Below, piece by piece: positions 34,995-45,795 of a stretch of DNA of 64,000 nt (position 1 is its first letter; every line of letters starts with the position of its first letter). The position numbers and the translations under genes were made by a program. The notes beneath the pieces are model-generated. The model worked only from the letters and a program-made list of their open reading frames with translations, did not search any database and had not been told where the DNA came from. The stretch is taken from positions 1-64,000 of the forward strand of contig NZ_FLLQ01000001.1 in NCBI RefSeq assembly GCF_900088415.1, read 5' to 3'. This DNA comes from Vibrio mediterranei (lineage in GTDB: Bacteria; Pseudomonadota; Gammaproteobacteria; Enterobacterales; Vibrionaceae).

Positions 34995-36017
34995 TTAAGA
35001 GCGACCAACACGGTCTTTAACTGCCTGTTTAATTTGCTGGCGTTGTTCTTGGGTTAGAGATTGAAGTTTAGATTTCAATTCCTGACGATCGATATCGTTA
35101 CTAGGAAGGTGCCCAACACTGCCTTCAATTTTGTCTCGGAAGAACGCTTTTGCCTGTTCATTCGCATGAATGCTTACAATCTTACCATGTTGGTCAGTTG
35201 TAAATTCAACATCTCCTCCGTTGAAGCCAGAAACGCGAACTATCACTGTTCCGTCTGGTCTTTCAAAACGGTCTACTTGCTTAATGATTCGGTCATTACC
35301 AAAGCCTGGGTCAGTTTCAATTGGGTGATCTATTTCAGGAGCGTCCCAACCAATACGACTAATTACACCATTGTCGATTGTTATTGCTAGGCGACCTTTG
35401 CCAGGAACTTTAATCTCAACGTATCCTCCATAGTTGATTACTTGAATTAACTTTACCTCGCCAGAATCACCAATGACTACTTCATAAGTGCCTGTTCCAT
35501 CGATAACATTGTCTGTTGGAGTAACTGTTCCGACGGTTTCGCCGTTGAATTTTAGTTCGCCTGTTTCAGTATCGATGTACCAGACATCACTTACGTCTGG
35601 ACCATCAAAGCCTGGGTCACGCTCACTGTGAATAACGTCTGATACGATAAGGCGACCATTCTCTACGTGTAAGCGATACTCGTCACCAGTCTCCAAACGG
35701 AGTATTAGTGATTCACCTTCTTTTTGTACATGACCAACAATTTCTGCTTGGTCATTGATAACTGCGTTTCCGTCAGTAACGAAGAAGTTTTCGCCGTTGA
35801 CGTTGATTAGAGCTTGGCCTTCTGAGTTACCTGTAACTACAACGTTGTTACCATTGTCGCCCTTTATTAAGACTGAGTTGGTGTCTTCATTGTAAATGAC
35901 ATCAGCAACGCCATCTTGTGGTGCAGGGCCAGACTCGCCACCATTACTAGACCCACTAGATGAACAACCCGCTAAAAATGATGCCGCGATAACTGCACTG
36001 ATTAATTTAAGTTTCAT
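34995..36017 (-). CDS. Beta-rich lipoprotein of unknown function
   Basis: The 340-residue protein has a lipoprotein signal with lipobox LAGC (Cys18) and a Ser/Gly-rich linker. An acidic, strand-rich body has repeated segments such as NSVLIKGDNGNNVVVTG, GELKFNGETVGTV and GKGRLAITIDNG. The C-terminal helix is EQRQQIKQAVKDRVG. The residue after the lipid Cys is Ser, compatible with outer-membrane sorting. No family recognised. It is followed by a terminator and two barrel genes on the same strand, a possible cell-envelope group. Confidence 0.7.
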   Translation of the reverse strand: MKLKLISAVIAASFLAGCSSSGSSNGGESGPAPQDGVADVIYNEDTNSVLIKGDNGNNVVVTGNSEGQALINVNGENFFVTDGNAVINDQAEIVGHVQKEGESLILRLETGDEYRLHVENGRLIVSDVIHSERDPGFDGPDVSDVWYIDTETGELKFNGETVGTVTPTDNVIDGTGTYEVVIGDSGEVKLIQVINYGGYVEIKVPGKGRLAITIDNGVISRIGWDAPEIDHPIETDPGFGNDRIIKQVDRFERPDGTVIVRVSGFNGGDVEFTTDQHGKIVSIHANEQAKAFFRDKIEGSVGHLPSNDIDRQELKSKLQSLTQEQRQQIKQAVKDRVGRS

Positions 36018-36196
36018 TTGTATCTCTCAAAAATGTGTTGGAACAAAAGGATGCGTCTTGCTTATGAGTTGGCGTTCCTGGCCGATGAGAGAAGTCTAAT
36101 TAAATGGAAAAAAAGGCTCTAATGAAAGGCTTTAATAAGGCAGATTACCCTAAGTTATTAATAAGGAGGGGGAATGAAAGTGATAACCAAAGGTTA

Positions 36197-37114
36197 TCAC
36201 TTGTTTAGGATATCGGACAACATGGTTCGTAACCATTGAGTGGTTGGGTTATTTCGGTGTTTAAAGTGGTAGAAGGCGTTTATATCTGTATTGACCTCAG
36301 TGTTTCCAAATAAAATATCTAGTGCACGGAGTCCAGGGTGTGCATCCAAATTTAAGTACTTAGAACCTGGGAAAAGGATGTCGCTGTTCTTAACTACATC
36401 AATAACCGCCGAGGGCAGCTCTGAACGAAAAACCACATTGGGCTGGAATCCACGCATCTTTAACATTTTTTCTGCATGTGACAAGTTTGAGTTCCAATCT
36501 GCAGCAATAAGGGTAGCGATTTCAAATTCGACACCATCTTGGAACTCAACATGGTCTTTCTCATATGGATGCTCTTTTCTGACGTACGCTTTAAATCTAT
36601 CTGCAACCATGTGTTTCTGTATCACTTCCTTGGGAGCATGAGAGATCCCATAATTCATACCAATGTGAACATCTCCATTTACCAGATCTTGAAGCGTGGT
36701 TTTACTCCAATTGAGCAGGTGTATTTGTACATTAGGCGCTTCTATCCTGACTTTAGATAGAAACGGGCTTGCTATACCAGATAAAAAGTAGGGAGAAATC
36801 GCGATTTTTATTACGCCATCGAGCTGTGATGGGGAGAACTTCGAGCTATGATTCACTGCGCTGGATAAGTCATCGAGTATCGGTGCAATTGCTTCTGCCA
36901 ATTGTGTCGCTTTTTGAGTCGCTCTCAATCCATGATGAGTCTTAACAAACAGCTCATCATCAAAATGGTCACGTAGACGTTGGAGCGCTTTACTAATAGC
37001 AGGTTGCGATACAAATAGCCTTTCTGACGCTTTTCGCATATTGCGTTCTTGATTAAGAATGATGAAGGTTCTTAGTAGGTTCAAATCTAGGTTTGCGAAT
37101 AGATCTTTTGCCAT
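36197..37114 (-). CDS. LysR-family regulator (LeuO/NodD-like branch)
   Basis: The ATG at 37114 has an AGGA site eight bases upstream and gives 305 residues starting MAKDLFANLDLNLL, the usual opening of this branch. A frame to 37141 is less likely. The HTH is RNMRKASERLFVSQPAISKAL, and the effector domain follows. It is divergent from a chemoreceptor gene and lies upstream of the lipoprotein/barrel group on the same strand. Either could be a target. Confidence 0.83.
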   Translation of the reverse strand: MAKDLFANLDLNLLRTFIILNQERNMRKASERLFVSQPAISKALQRLRDHFDDELFVKTHHGLRATQKATQLAEAIAPILDDLSSAVNHSSKFSPSQLDGVIKIAISPYFLSGIASPFLSKVRIEAPNVQIHLLNWSKTTLQDLVNGDVHIGMNYGISHAPKEVIQKHMVADRFKAYVRKEHPYEKDHVEFQDGVEFEIATLIAADWNSNLSHAEKMLKMRGFQPNVVFRSELPSAVIDVVKNSDILFPGSKYLNLDAHPGLRALDILFGNTEVNTDINAFYHFKHRNNPTTQWLRTMLSDILNK

Positions 37115-37271
37115 TAGAGAGTTCCTAATACTGCTTAGCATTTACTCAATAATAAGTACAAACACTTACCTTCGCAAAGAGTTGGTAACAAATCGTAAAA
37201 CAAAACATTGAATTTTCGAGATAGATGCCGATATAGTGATAAATTAATCAGGATTTTATAGAGGTTTAAGG

Positions 37272-39269
37272 ATGAAGCTCTCGATATCGGGTAAGCTCAG
37301 AACAAGTTTTCTGGCGCTTGGCGTACTTTTTATCGTCTCATCACTTTTTGTGTATCGCAGTGTAGAAAGCGTGCAAGCAGACACCCAGTCTTTGTTATTA
37401 CATGACCTTCCAACGGTCGATGCCAGTCGGCAACTTGGTCAGTCTATTCAAGAAACGGTTTCAGAATTGCGAGGCTTTCTGCTCTTAGTGGGCTCTGAAG
37501 AGCAAGTCGAAAGCTATCGTGGAGAGGTTCTCTCAAAAACAGATCTAGTTGATATCCAGTTGATTAGCTTGGAGTCATTGATTTCTTCTCAGCAATACCA
37601 AGTCATCAATGATGAATGGAGCACTATTAAAGCCACTTCAGCTGATATTTTAGCAATAAGCCATACCGATGAAAATTTACCGGCGCACTCTCTATTTATT
37701 AATGAAGCCGCTCCTATTGCGGAAGTGGCTCTCGATCAGTTGCAAGGACTTATCAATGATGAAGCCGGAAAAACGGAAGGTGGAGAGAGAAAGCGACTCT
37801 TTAAGCTTTATGCCGATGGTTATAACTCTCTCGCAAATGCATTAGCGGCGCTACGTGACTACTTGCAATATGGTGCGCAAGATTATCTAGATAAGTATGT
37901 GGACTTGATGAAATTCCACGATCAAGTCGTGACCCAAATTGGTTACAAGCAATCGTTCATGAGTGATAGTGACCAGAGTTTATGGTCTCTATTTAACGAA
38001 ATGAAAGCCTTGTATGTTCCGCTCGCAAAGCAAGTTATTGAGATACGACAATCGGATGGTTGGAATCGCTCGAATAGTCTGATGTCTGACACTTTGCTGC
38101 CTGCGATTAATGTGGTTCAAAATGAACTGAATGGTATCGTTAGCGCACAACAACAAAAAGCGTCATCGACAGAACAAAGTATCCGCAGTAGCGTGACCGC
38201 ACTTATTACGGTGTTAGGTATCAGCTGTATTGCGGTACTTGTCGCAGCGTTCGTCATTTCTCATATTATGGGACGCCAAATAGGAGGGCGTATTTCCCTT
38301 ATTGTCAAACGAGCTCAAATAATCGCGGAAGGTAACGTCTCCAGTGAACCATTGGCGGTGTCTGGCAGTGATGAGCTTGCTGATTTAACCAACTCTATTA
38401 ACGCCATGAACCATGCGCTGGCAACATTAGTTGGTCAAGTGACCAATAGTGTAGAAGCTGTTGAACTGAGGATGGGCGATTTAACTCAAAACAGCCGTGA
38501 AAGTTTGACTAAAGTTGAACAGCAGTCACAACATGTCGATGAAATAGGTCACTCTTTGTCTGAGGTTGCGGTAGGGTCCGAGCAAACGGCCAGTCAAGTA
38601 CAGTTGTCGTCCTCTGCATTGGTTGATGCAAAACAAGAACTGATTTCTGGTGAGGATGTGTTGACCGAAAACCATACCAACATGACTTCGTTAGTCACGA
38701 CCATTGAAACAACTCAGCAGTTAGTTGAACAATTAAGTAACGAGAGTCAAGCGATCGGTAAAGTGACTGAGGTCATCGAAGGGCTAGCAGAGCAAACCAA
38801 CTTACTGGCACTGAACGCAGCGATAGAAGCAGCGAGGGCTGGAGAACAAGGGCGAGGCTTTGCCGTTGTTGCTGACGAGGTGCGAATGCTGGCTAGTAGA
38901 ACGACGGAATCGACAACGGAAATCAACACTATCATTCAAGCTATTCGAACTTCCACAAGTAAAGTTGTAGAGCAAATCAATGTCGGCACTACCATAGCAT
39001 CCGAAGCTATGGAACAAACTAGTGGCGCATTGAGTCGAATTCAATCATCCGGTGAACAGGTAGAGCTCGTAAATGACCAGATGGCAAGCTTGGCGGCAAC
39101 CGCGGAGCAGCAGGCGGTGGCTACTCAGTCTATTTCGAAGCTTGTTAACGAGATTAATGAATCGCTTAAATTAGTAGCGGAACAATCTCGCACAACAAAC
39201 CATGTGACGGAGCAAGTCACCAGCAACGTAGGGGAGTTGCACGCTCAAGTCGCTAAATTCAAGGTCTAG
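37272..39269 (+). CDS. Methyl-accepting chemotaxis protein
   Basis: A 665-residue chemoreceptor. Helix 1 is at about residues 10-30, followed by a long all-helical periplasmic domain of about 260 residues (HBM/TarH-like) and helix 2 at about 310-335. A HAMP domain comes next, and then the signalling hairpin with the conserved tip [20 protein letters not shown] near residues 500-520. The helical-bimodular sensor size suggests recognition of organic acids, as in McpS. It ends at a perfect palindromic terminator. No CheR-binding pentapeptide is seen at the C-terminus. Confidence 0.92.
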   Translation: MKLSISGKLRTSFLALGVLFIVSSLFVYRSVESVQADTQSLLLHDLPTVDASRQLGQSIQETVSELRGFLLLVGSEEQVESYRGEVLSKTDLVDIQLISLESLISSQQYQVINDEWSTIKATSADILAISHTDENLPAHSLFINEAAPIAEVALDQLQGLINDEAGKTEGGERKRLFKLYADGYNSLANALAALRDYLQYGAQDYLDKYVDLMKFHDQVVTQIGYKQSFMSDSDQSLWSLFNEMKALYVPLAKQVIEIRQSDGWNRSNSLMSDTLLPAINVVQNELNGIVSAQQQKASSTEQSIRSSVTALITVLGISCIAVLVAAFVISHIMGRQIGGRISLIVKRAQIIAEGNVSSEPLAVSGSDELADLTNSINAMNHALATLVGQVTNSVEAVELRMGDLTQNSRESLTKVEQQSQHVDEIGHSLSEVAVGSEQTASQVQLSSSALVDAKQELISGEDVLTENHTNMTSLVTTIETTQQLVEQLSNESQAIGKVTEVIEGLAEQTNLLALNAAIEAARAGEQGRGFAVVADEVRMLASRTTESTTEINTIIQAIRTSTSKVVEQINVGTTIASEAMEQTSGALSRIQSSGEQVELVNDQMASLAATAEQQAVATQSISKLVNEINESLKLVAEQSRTTNHVTEQVTSNVGELHAQVAKFKV

Positions 39270-39276
39270 CAAACAA

Positions 39277-39304
39277 AAAATGCCCTTCATATGAAGGGCA
39301 TTTT
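39277..39304. terminator. Bidirectional terminator
   Basis: AAATGCCCTTCAT and its exact reverse complement form a 13-bp palindromic stem flanked by A and T runs. It lies between the chemoreceptor and the convergent yjiG. Confidence 0.85.
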
Positions 39305-39330
39305 CTTTACATATGTTAAGCGCTGCTGAG

Positions 39331-39798
39331 TTAAACCAAAATGTTCATTAGGAACATAGCGCCAAACGCGTTCAAGACAGAAATTGCAATCATTACTGGG
39401 ATATAACGACCCTCTGTACCGATTGGTCCCATGATACGTCCCATATATTGAATTTGAGAACCCATCAAATAGATAGCTGGAGCTAGGATGGCAATATGAG
39501 TGCCGTTTAGAATGCCTTGGTCGAATAAAGTGATTACCACACCGACAGCACCGCCCATAGACATCCAAGCACCGATAAGTACAGCGGCAGCTTCACCCGG
39601 TAGGCCAAATACAGCCATCACAGGAGAGAATAAAGCGCCCATTGCATCCAATGCACCCGTTATCTGTAGCGCTTTAATAATGACAAACGCCATTAGAACG
39701 TTAGGGACTGTAGATGTAGTTGCAATAACCCAACCTTTCTTAGCACCTTCAACAAAGATGTCCGTCACCATAGGTTTTTTCGCTTTTACTTCACTCAT
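39331..39798 (-). CDS. yjiG: YjiG-family inner-membrane protein (nucleoside-recognition/Gate domain)
   Basis: A 155-residue membrane protein with about four helices and the Gate-domain pattern (APAIYLMGSQIQYMGRIMGP, and GAWMSMGGAVGVVITLFDQG). It overlaps the end of yjiH by ATGA. YjiG and YjiH always occur together and look like two halves of a split SpmA/SpmB-like or nucleoside transporter module. The substrate is unknown. Confidence 0.85.
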   Translation of the reverse strand: MSEVKAKKPMVTDIFVEGAKKGWVIATTSTVPNVLMAFVIIKALQITGALDAMGALFSPVMAVFGLPGEAAAVLIGAWMSMGGAVGVVITLFDQGILNGTHIAILAPAIYLMGSQIQYMGRIMGPIGTEGRYIPVMIAISVLNAFGAMFLMNILV

Positions 39799-40532
39799 GA
39801 TGTCGCCTCTTGTTTAGTCATAGTTTCGTCGTCTTTATTCGACTTGTCTTCTTTACCTTCAGTGATATTTAGGTAAACACGGAATAGATTGGCACCAACA
39901 AACTTAAATAAGAACATAACGGCTACCGCTAAACCGATTGAGGAAGAAACAGCTAGTGAGCCGTCCATCATCGTTAACGTAAACAGCACCGCGCCAGAAG
40001 AGAAGAAGTTAACAATTGCTGCGCCAGCAGTGAACTGGAACATAGTGAAGACATCCGTTTCGCGTTTGGTCAAATGACCTTCGTCTTTCAACTGTCGAGT
40101 CATCGCAGCACCCGCATCAGTACTTTGAAGTGAAGCGATAAGTGCCAAGCCAGAGTTTCCTGGGATACCCATTAAAGGACGGAGAAGAGGAGAAAGAAGT
40201 TTGCGAGCCGCATCAAGTGCTCCGTAGTGCTCTAAAACATTGATCATGCCCAGTGCAAACATAACGGTTGGAATTAGTGTTAGTGCAAAAATGAATCCGT
40301 CACGAGCACCGCTACCACCAACACCTCGAAACGAAGTGGTAGCAGCTTGTACGCCAGCTTCCGTTTCAGTTACGTTGTGGGCAACTTGTCCAAATGCGCC
40401 GTTGAGTGTTGTAAAGTCAAATACCCCATACCATTCGTTGGATTGGAGTAACCCAGAGAAAAACACAATAGCAAAAGCTAGCGCAATGTAGCTTCCTATC
40501 GTTACCTTACGTTCTTTAGTTGAATCAGTCAT
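39795..40532 (-). CDS. yjiH: YjiH-family inner-membrane protein (nucleoside-recognition/Gate domain)
   Basis: The ATG at 40532 (AAGG site upstream) gives 245 residues starting MTDSTKERK. A frame to 40607 adds an unlikely extension. Six or so helices carry the Gate-domain segments TLIPTVMFALGMINVLEHYG and LIASLQSTDAGAAMTRQLKDEG. The hydrophilic C-terminal tail is highly charged. It is the first gene of the yjiHG pair. Confidence 0.85.
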   Translation of the reverse strand: MTDSTKERKVTIGSYIALAFAIVFFSGLLQSNEWYGVFDFTTLNGAFGQVAHNVTETEAGVQAATTSFRGVGGSGARDGFIFALTLIPTVMFALGMINVLEHYGALDAARKLLSPLLRPLMGIPGNSGLALIASLQSTDAGAAMTRQLKDEGHLTKRETDVFTMFQFTAGAAIVNFFSSGAVLFTLTMMDGSLAVSSSIGLAVAVMFLFKFVGANLFRVYLNITEGKEDKSNKDDETMTKQEATS

Positions 40533-40857
40533 ATGACAGCCTTGAGATAGTGGAACAGTGTGCATATTTTGAGGAGTTTGATGTGCTAGAGAGATGATCG
40601 CGGTCAATTAGAATATGTATTTATATGAAGCGACTGTAACAAAATATATATCTGTGAATCAGCTTTGAAATTAGATATAGCTCTGCTAATCCCAAGGTTA
40701 AATTTTCTAATGAGAGGGCAGAATATGTATTCAATTTGGTTAAGGAACAGAGTGGGCACTAGTCATAGTATGTTACTTAACTATCCCGTGTTTTACTTAT
40801 TTCGCAGCAGCATAATTGGGACACTTTGGGATACTTTTAGACATTAGGTTCCTAATT
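40533..40857. other. Intergenic region between yjiH and an MFS gene
   Basis: About 325 AT-rich bases between divergent genes, presumably holding both promoters. No gene, hairpin terminator or repeat was recognised. A 60-codon open frame here has no coding look. Confidence 0.5.
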
Positions 40858-42033
40858 ATGATGGAAAAACATGGTATTTCGTATTGGTACGCAGCAGCGT
40901 TTATGTTTGGTGCGGTGCAGTTGGTGGCGTTACCGATTTTGATCCCAAGTCATATATTTGAAGTAACAGGGTCGATGGCACATACTGGCGCAGCTCTAGC
41001 CTTTGTGGGGCTGAGTGGTTTTGTTGCGCCAATCATAGGCAGTGTGATAGATCGTTTGCGAGCTCATGCCTTAGCGCAGAAGCTCGCCTTGTTGAGTCAC
41101 GTTGTTGCGATGGTTATTTTTGCGTTTGTCCCTCAAACATTGGCAATGTATTTGGCGACGTTTCTTGTCGGCTTGGGCTCAATCACTTTAATGACGGTTA
41201 ATCCTACATTTATCGTGGCTGCGGGTTACAACGACGAACAGCAAGCTCTGCGTCTTACTCGAATGAACCAAAGTATTTTTGTTGGTGCAGTGATGATGGG
41301 AGTAATACTCCCCCTGAGTATAAACCTGAGCTCTCAAGTAGCATTTCTTGTCGTCGCTATTACCGCGGTACTCTCATTAATGATCAGTGGAATTGACAGT
41401 AAGAAAGCGGCATCACGTTTGGTACTAGAAGAGACGACTGAGTCAGAAACAACGGAAAAAGGTCATTGGAATGCCACGTTCGTGACGTTTTTATTGGCGG
41501 TGTTCATTGCTATGATTGCGAGTTCCAATCAGGTGGCGCAAGGTCCTAATCTATTTGAAAGCTTATTCTCAATCGATAAGTCAGCGACTTCATTATTACT
41601 GGCATTCTCCTCCGTAATTAGTTTACTAACGTTGGATATCGCAGGTCGAGCGTTAACGAAATTTGGTGCAGGGAAGGTATGGATAGTCGGTTTAATCGGT
41701 TATGTTGTCGTCGGTTTGGTATTGTCTTTACTGGCGACAGGGCACGCGCGATTTTTCTACTTGCCGTTAGTCATGCATTTGTTGTTTATGCAATGCTTAT
41801 CTATGGTCGACATGGTTAAACCGGCTATTGTCGCCAAAGTAACCACTCTGCCTCCGGCTTCTACACAAGGTTTGCTACTGTTTGCTATCGCGGGCGGTTA
41901 TGCTGCTGGTACAACGATGGGTGGAATCACCGCAGAATGGTTTGGATTAGCGAGTATCTTTAGTTTAGTTACAGGCGCTTCAGCGATTGCTGGGCTGTTT
42001 GCTGTACTTACGTTATCAAGAATCAAATCTTAG
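40858..42033 (+). CDS. MFS transporter
   Basis: The start at 40858 (two adjacent ATGs, no strong ribosome site) gives 391 residues with about twelve helices. The first loop resembles a divergent MFS motif A (GSVIDRLRAHALAQK). A charged central loop, GIDSKKAASRLVLEETTESETTEK, separates the halves. It belongs to the general MFS_1 group, sometimes annotated as enterobactin-exporter-like. The substrate is unknown. It is convergent with roxA. Confidence 0.75.
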   Translation: MMEKHGISYWYAAAFMFGAVQLVALPILIPSHIFEVTGSMAHTGAALAFVGLSGFVAPIIGSVIDRLRAHALAQKLALLSHVVAMVIFAFVPQTLAMYLATFLVGLGSITLMTVNPTFIVAAGYNDEQQALRLTRMNQSIFVGAVMMGVILPLSINLSSQVAFLVVAITAVLSLMISGIDSKKAASRLVLEETTESETTEKGHWNATFVTFLLAVFIAMIASSNQVAQGPNLFESLFSIDKSATSLLLAFSSVISLLTLDIAGRALTKFGAGKVWIVGLIGYVVVGLVLSLLATGHARFFYLPLVMHLLFMQCLSMVDMVKPAIVAKVTTLPPASTQGLLLFAIAGGYAAGTTMGGITAEWFGLASIFSLVTGASAIAGLFAVLTLSRIKS

Positions 42034-42042
42034 AAGAAAAAT

Positions 42043-42073
42043 TGGCGTGTTAACGGTAAACGCAGCCACGCCA
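42043..42073. terminator. Weak hairpin between MFS gene and roxA
   Basis: Seven-base arms TGGCGTG/CACGCCA enclose 17 bases between two converging genes. No clear T run, so only weak support. Confidence 0.35.
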
Positions 42074-42082
42074 TTATGCTAG

Positions 42083-43228
42083 TTATTCAGCAAACCAATA
42101 GCCTTTATTGACTAGTTCAGTGATTAACGAAATCGCAGCGGAGTTTTGTGTTAACGATTCTCCGCTGTTTTCAAGACAAATAGTATCTTGGTTAGAGAGC
42201 AATTCTGCGAAGCTAGTTAACTCTTCAGGGATCTTGAACATTTCACCGTTTACATAAATCATGTTGGGCTCGGCTTCGTGTGAAAGTGTTCTTAATCCAG
42301 CGACTTTGAATATAGCGCCACCACTTTCGAGGTGCTGATACACATCCTCGCAACTCCACTTTGAACTAGGCTCAATAATATTAAGTTGGTGTCGAGATTG
42401 GCTCAGCATGCATCCCATGAAATCTTTGATAGTGTCTTCGTCATCCAGTTTCGCTTTTAGCATGCTGACAAGGGAATCTAAGTCGCTTGTTGAAATCTTA
42501 CCAAAGTTATCTTGTGTGCGAAGATCGGGCTTGTGGAGATGCTCATCACCATAATCGTGAGCCAAAATGTAATCTGCGAAGTTACTAATAAGTTCTTGTT
42601 CTTTTGGAGAGCGGAATCCAACAGAGTAGCTCATTGAAGGTTCAAGGGCGTATCCATCGTGTGGGAAACCAGGTGGAATGTAAAGAATGTCACCGGGTTC
42701 CAAAATGTCATCAATTTCTGCTTCGAAAGATTCGATTTGGCGTAGCGCTTCATGGCGCTGAGTTTCTTTATACTGTCCAATATCTTTTGCGCCAACTCGC
42801 CAGTGACGTTTTCCCATGCCCTGAATAATGAATACATCATATTGATCGATATGAGGACCAACACCACCACCCTCGACAGAGTAGCTAATCATTAGATCAT
42901 CAAATAGCCATTGCGGCATAGTTTGAAAAGGTTTAACAAGTTGCGCTGCGCCGTCATGCCAATGGTTCGCCGCCTGAACGATAAAAGACCAATTACTCTG
43001 AGGTAGAGAGGCGAACTTATCATCACCAAAAGGACCGTGTTCGGCTAGCCAATTATTATCAAGATTAGATACAAAACGTGAGTCGACCACTTCTTCCATC
43101 GTTAATCCTGCAAGTTCTTCGGGAGTGAGAGGATCTTGGAATTCAGCGAATCCCCCCTTGATGATTGTTGGCTGTTTTTGCCAATAATTGCGTAAGAACT
43201 CGTCGAGAGAGATGGTCAATTTATACAT
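42083..43228 (-). CDS. roxA: Ribosomal oxygenase RoxA (YcfD), L16 arginine hydroxylase
   Basis: A 381-residue JmjC-fold oxygenase, close in length to E. coli YcfD (373). Iron ligands are visible as His126 and Asp128 (VGPHIDQYD) and His190 (PPGFPHDGYAL). The family start (LDEFLRNYWQKQPTIIKGGF) and the NHWHDGAAQLVKPF segment are also present, with a C-terminal winged-helix part. With 2-oxoglutarate and iron it hydroxylates an arginine of ribosomal protein L16. It is a single-gene unit. Confidence 0.93.
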   Translation of the reverse strand: MYKLTISLDEFLRNYWQKQPTIIKGGFAEFQDPLTPEELAGLTMEEVVDSRFVSNLDNNWLAEHGPFGDDKFASLPQSNWSFIVQAANHWHDGAAQLVKPFQTMPQWLFDDLMISYSVEGGGVGPHIDQYDVFIIQGMGKRHWRVGAKDIGQYKETQRHEALRQIESFEAEIDDILEPGDILYIPPGFPHDGYALEPSMSYSVGFRSPKEQELISNFADYILAHDYGDEHLHKPDLRTQDNFGKISTSDLDSLVSMLKAKLDDEDTIKDFMGCMLSQSRHQLNIIEPSSKWSCEDVYQHLESGGAIFKVAGLRTLSHEAEPNMIYVNGEMFKIPEELTSFAELLSNQDTICLENSGESLTQNSAAISLITELVNKGYWFAE

Positions 43229-43386
43229 GGTTTTACCTAGTCTTCGTTTGATTGCGGAGGGATTCTAACAAAAACAGCTAGCAACACCCACGATAATCAC
43301 GATGGCTCACGTTTTTTACTCTCGACACTGTTTATTAAGTGAGTGGCGCCTATGCTTGAAAGGAGACAATTGAGGAGGTCCGGAGC

Positions 43387-44046
43387 TTGAAAGTAAAAAT
43401 CTTGGTGTTATCGATGATGTTAGCTGTGACGGGATGTACAAATACGCTTCCAACGCAGTCAGACTATAAGCCGCAAGACAATTATCGACACTTTGCGGTG
43501 GAAAGCATAGGTACGTACGATGGCGTTTCTTGGTATGAACAGGGCTTTAGTCTCAATAACTATGCTGCTCTAGAATTAGGAACCGTCACCGCGGAGCGTA
43601 AAGCAAACCAAGCGTATGTGTCACAGAGTGTCGTTGATACATTGCGCTCTGAACTTGAGCAATCGCTACGAAAGCGAATAGAAAATCACTCTGTGAAACC
43701 ATCGATGAATAGCAAACAAACTCTGGAAGTGGCTGTTGATGTACAGAACATTGAAGGAGTTTCCGGTGCAGTGAAGCCAACGGATTTCATTCCTATTGGT
43801 GCGGTTATCGATTTAGCTAAGGTTGTTTCAGGCACACGAGATCGTAACCTCCGATTGATTGTGTCCGTCGAACTTGTTGAGAGCGAGAGCAAACAAGTAG
43901 TGGGAAAGAGATTATTCGTTATCACTGATAAAGGGGTATTGGAGAATCGAAACTCAGAAATAACAGTAAAGTTACTTGAGCCAGATGTTAAAGAAATCTC
44001 TGATAACGTTTCTGCTTTCATCGAATATTTGAGTCAGAGAAGTTAG
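43387..44046 (+). CDS. Lipoprotein, DUF3313 type
   Basis: The frame starts at a TTG preceded by GAGGAGGT about seven bases away, with no ATG that fits better. The 219-residue product has a lipobox (AVTGC) and a compact body with TLEVAVDVQNIEGV and LRLIVSVELVESES strands typical of the DUF3313 family. The role is unknown and the likely location is the outer or inner membrane, facing the periplasm. A short imperfect hairpin (44046-44066) lies at its stop, before the convergent pstB. Confidence 0.75.
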   Translation: MKVKILVLSMMLAVTGCTNTLPTQSDYKPQDNYRHFAVESIGTYDGVSWYEQGFSLNNYAALELGTVTAERKANQAYVSQSVVDTLRSELEQSLRKRIENHSVKPSMNSKQTLEVAVDVQNIEGVSGAVKPTDFIPIGAVIDLAKVVSGTRDRNLRLIVSVELVESESKQVVGKRLFVITDKGVLENRNSEITVKLLEPDVKEISDNVSAFIEYLSQRS

Positions 44047-44095
44047 CCCACTCGATAAGAGCGGGCCATGAAGATGAGTCGTTGGTTGCGTAATA

Positions 44096-44956
44096 CTAAC
44101 CAAAGTCCCCTGAAATATAACGCCTTGTGCGCTCGTTTGTCGGGTTATGGAAGATGGTCTCAGTAAGGGAAAACTCTTCGAGTTCTCCCAAATACATAAA
44201 GCCTGTGTAGTCAGAGATACGCATGGCTTGTTGCATATTATGTGTGACGATAACGATCGTGTATTTCTCTCGTAACTCTGTGATTAAGGTTTCTATTGCG
44301 GCAGTCGCAATAGGATCAAGCGCCGAAGTCGGTTCATCCATCAAAATAACTTCAGGCTCAAGGGCAATCGTACGTGCAATACATAGCCGTTGTTGCTGCC
44401 CACCCGAAAGGCCATTCGCATCGTGATGCAACTTATCTTTTACTTCTTCCCATAGGTGCGCTCGTTTAAGTGCCGATTGAATACGAGCGTCAATCTCGGC
44501 TTTTGATAGCTCGCCTTGTATCTTTAACCCAAACGCCATGTTGTCGTAAATAGACATTGGGAATGGTGTGGGTTTTTGAAATACCATCCCGACTTTAGAA
44601 CGTAGTTCATTTACATCTGTATTAGAAAATATGGATTCGCCATCAAGAAGAATCTCACCTTCTGCGTACTGGTTACCATAAAGATCATAAATGCGATTTA
44701 AGGTGCGCAGTAGCGTGGATTTTCCACAGCCCGACGGTCCAATTAGTGCCGTTACTCGGTTTTTATATATCGGCATCGACACATTCTTCAATGCAGGATT
44801 TAGCCCTTTAGCATAGAAAAAGTTAAGATTTTGAATATCCATACGGTGTGTCAGATTAGACACGTCGTTGGCGTTGTTTGTCTCACAATCAAGGGTAGAA
44901 ATGCAGCTTCCAAGAATGGATTGTTCGCTATTTTGAATTATGTTTGCAGTAGCCAT
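44096..44956 (-). CDS. pstB: Phosphate ABC importer ATPase PstB
   Basis: A 286-residue ATPase with Walker [10 protein letters not shown], signature [15 protein letters not shown] and Walker [13 protein letters not shown], plus the PstB-specific ending [12 protein letters not shown]. The N-terminus is about 30 residues longer than in E. coli PstB, polar and probably unstructured. It is the last gene of pstSCAB, two bases after pstA. No phoU follows in this direction: the next gene is the convergent lipoprotein gene. Confidence 0.95.
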   Translation of the reverse strand: MATANIIQNSEQSILGSCISTLDCETNNANDVSNLTHRMDIQNLNFFYAKGLNPALKNVSMPIYKNRVTALIGPSGCGKSTLLRTLNRIYDLYGNQYAEGEILLDGESIFSNTDVNELRSKVGMVFQKPTPFPMSIYDNMAFGLKIQGELSKAEIDARIQSALKRAHLWEEVKDKLHHDANGLSGGQQQRLCIARTIALEPEVILMDEPTSALDPIATAAIETLITELREKYTIVIVTHNMQQAMRISDYTGFMYLGELEEFSLTETIFHNPTNERTRRYISGDFG

Positions 44957-44958
44957 AC

Positions 44959-45795
44959 TTATGCCTTTCTCGCTTTTAGAAGTTTCGGCAAAGCTGTTGC
45001 CGTGATATTAACAATCAAAATAAAGGTGGTAACGATGAGAGCGCCCGCCCATGCCAGTTCTTGCCAAGAGGCGAAAGGACTCATAGCAAATTGATATATG
45101 GTGACAGGCAAGTTAGCCATTGGTTTGCTCAAATCAGTCGTTAAGAAACTGCTGTTCAATGAAGTGAAAAGCAGAGGAGCCGTTTCGCCAGAAATACGTG
45201 CGACAGACAGTAATACGGCAGTCATAATTCCGGGTCCAGCGGCTCGATATCCAAGCTGGGTGATGACTCGCCACTTCGGAGCGCCTAGGCCACTTCCTGC
45301 TTCTTTCAATGTTGGTGGGACCAAGCGCAGCATCTCTTCTGTCGACGCTACGATCACAGGCAACGCCAATATTGCTAATGCAATTGCACCTGCCCAGCCT
45401 GAATAACCTCCGGTTGGAACCACGATAACCGCATAAACAAACAAGCCAACTAGGATTGAAGGCGCACTCATAAGCATACCGTTTAGGAAGCGAATTGATT
45501 CGGCAACTTTATTGCCAGGCTGAGCCTCTGCTAACCATGTTCCAGCAAGTACCCCGATAGGTGTAGCTATGAGGATACCGATAGTGGTGAGCATTAAGCT
45601 CCCTAATAGAGCATTTTTGAGTCCACCATGACTGCCAGGGCCTGGAGTAATCTCAGTAAAGACTGCCCACGTGATGCCTTTGATTCCTTCACCCACTAAG
45701 GTATACAGTACGCAAGCCAATACAAACACACCACATGCTGCAGAGAAGGTACAGAATGCGAGAAACAGCTGATTCTTTAGCTTTCTTATTTTCAT
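44959..45795 (-). CDS. pstA: Phosphate ABC importer permease PstA
   Basis: A 278-residue permease with six helices and the PstA features [16 protein letters not shown] and the EAA-like [20 protein letters not shown]. The C-terminal region has the Pst[18 protein letters not shown] motif. It overlaps pstC by four bases (ATGA), so translation is coupled. Confidence 0.95.
   Translation of the reverse strand: MKIRKLKNQLFLAFCTFSAACGVFVLACVLYTLVGEGIKGITWAVFTEITPGPGSHGGLKNALLGSLMLTTIGILIATPIGVLAGTWLAEAQPGNKVAESIRFLNGMLMSAPSILVGLFVYAVIVVPTGGYSGWAGAIALAILALPVIVASTEEMLRLVPPTLKEAGSGLGAPKWRVITQLGYRAAGPGIMTAVLLSVARISGETAPLLFTSLNSSFLTTDLSKPMANLPVTIYQFAMSPFASWQELAWAGALIVTTFILIVNITATALPKLLKARKA

Noticed and set aside
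40665..40847. 60-codon open frame upstream of the MFS gene
   Set aside because: No ribosome site and unnatural composition; the region is a divergent promoter area.
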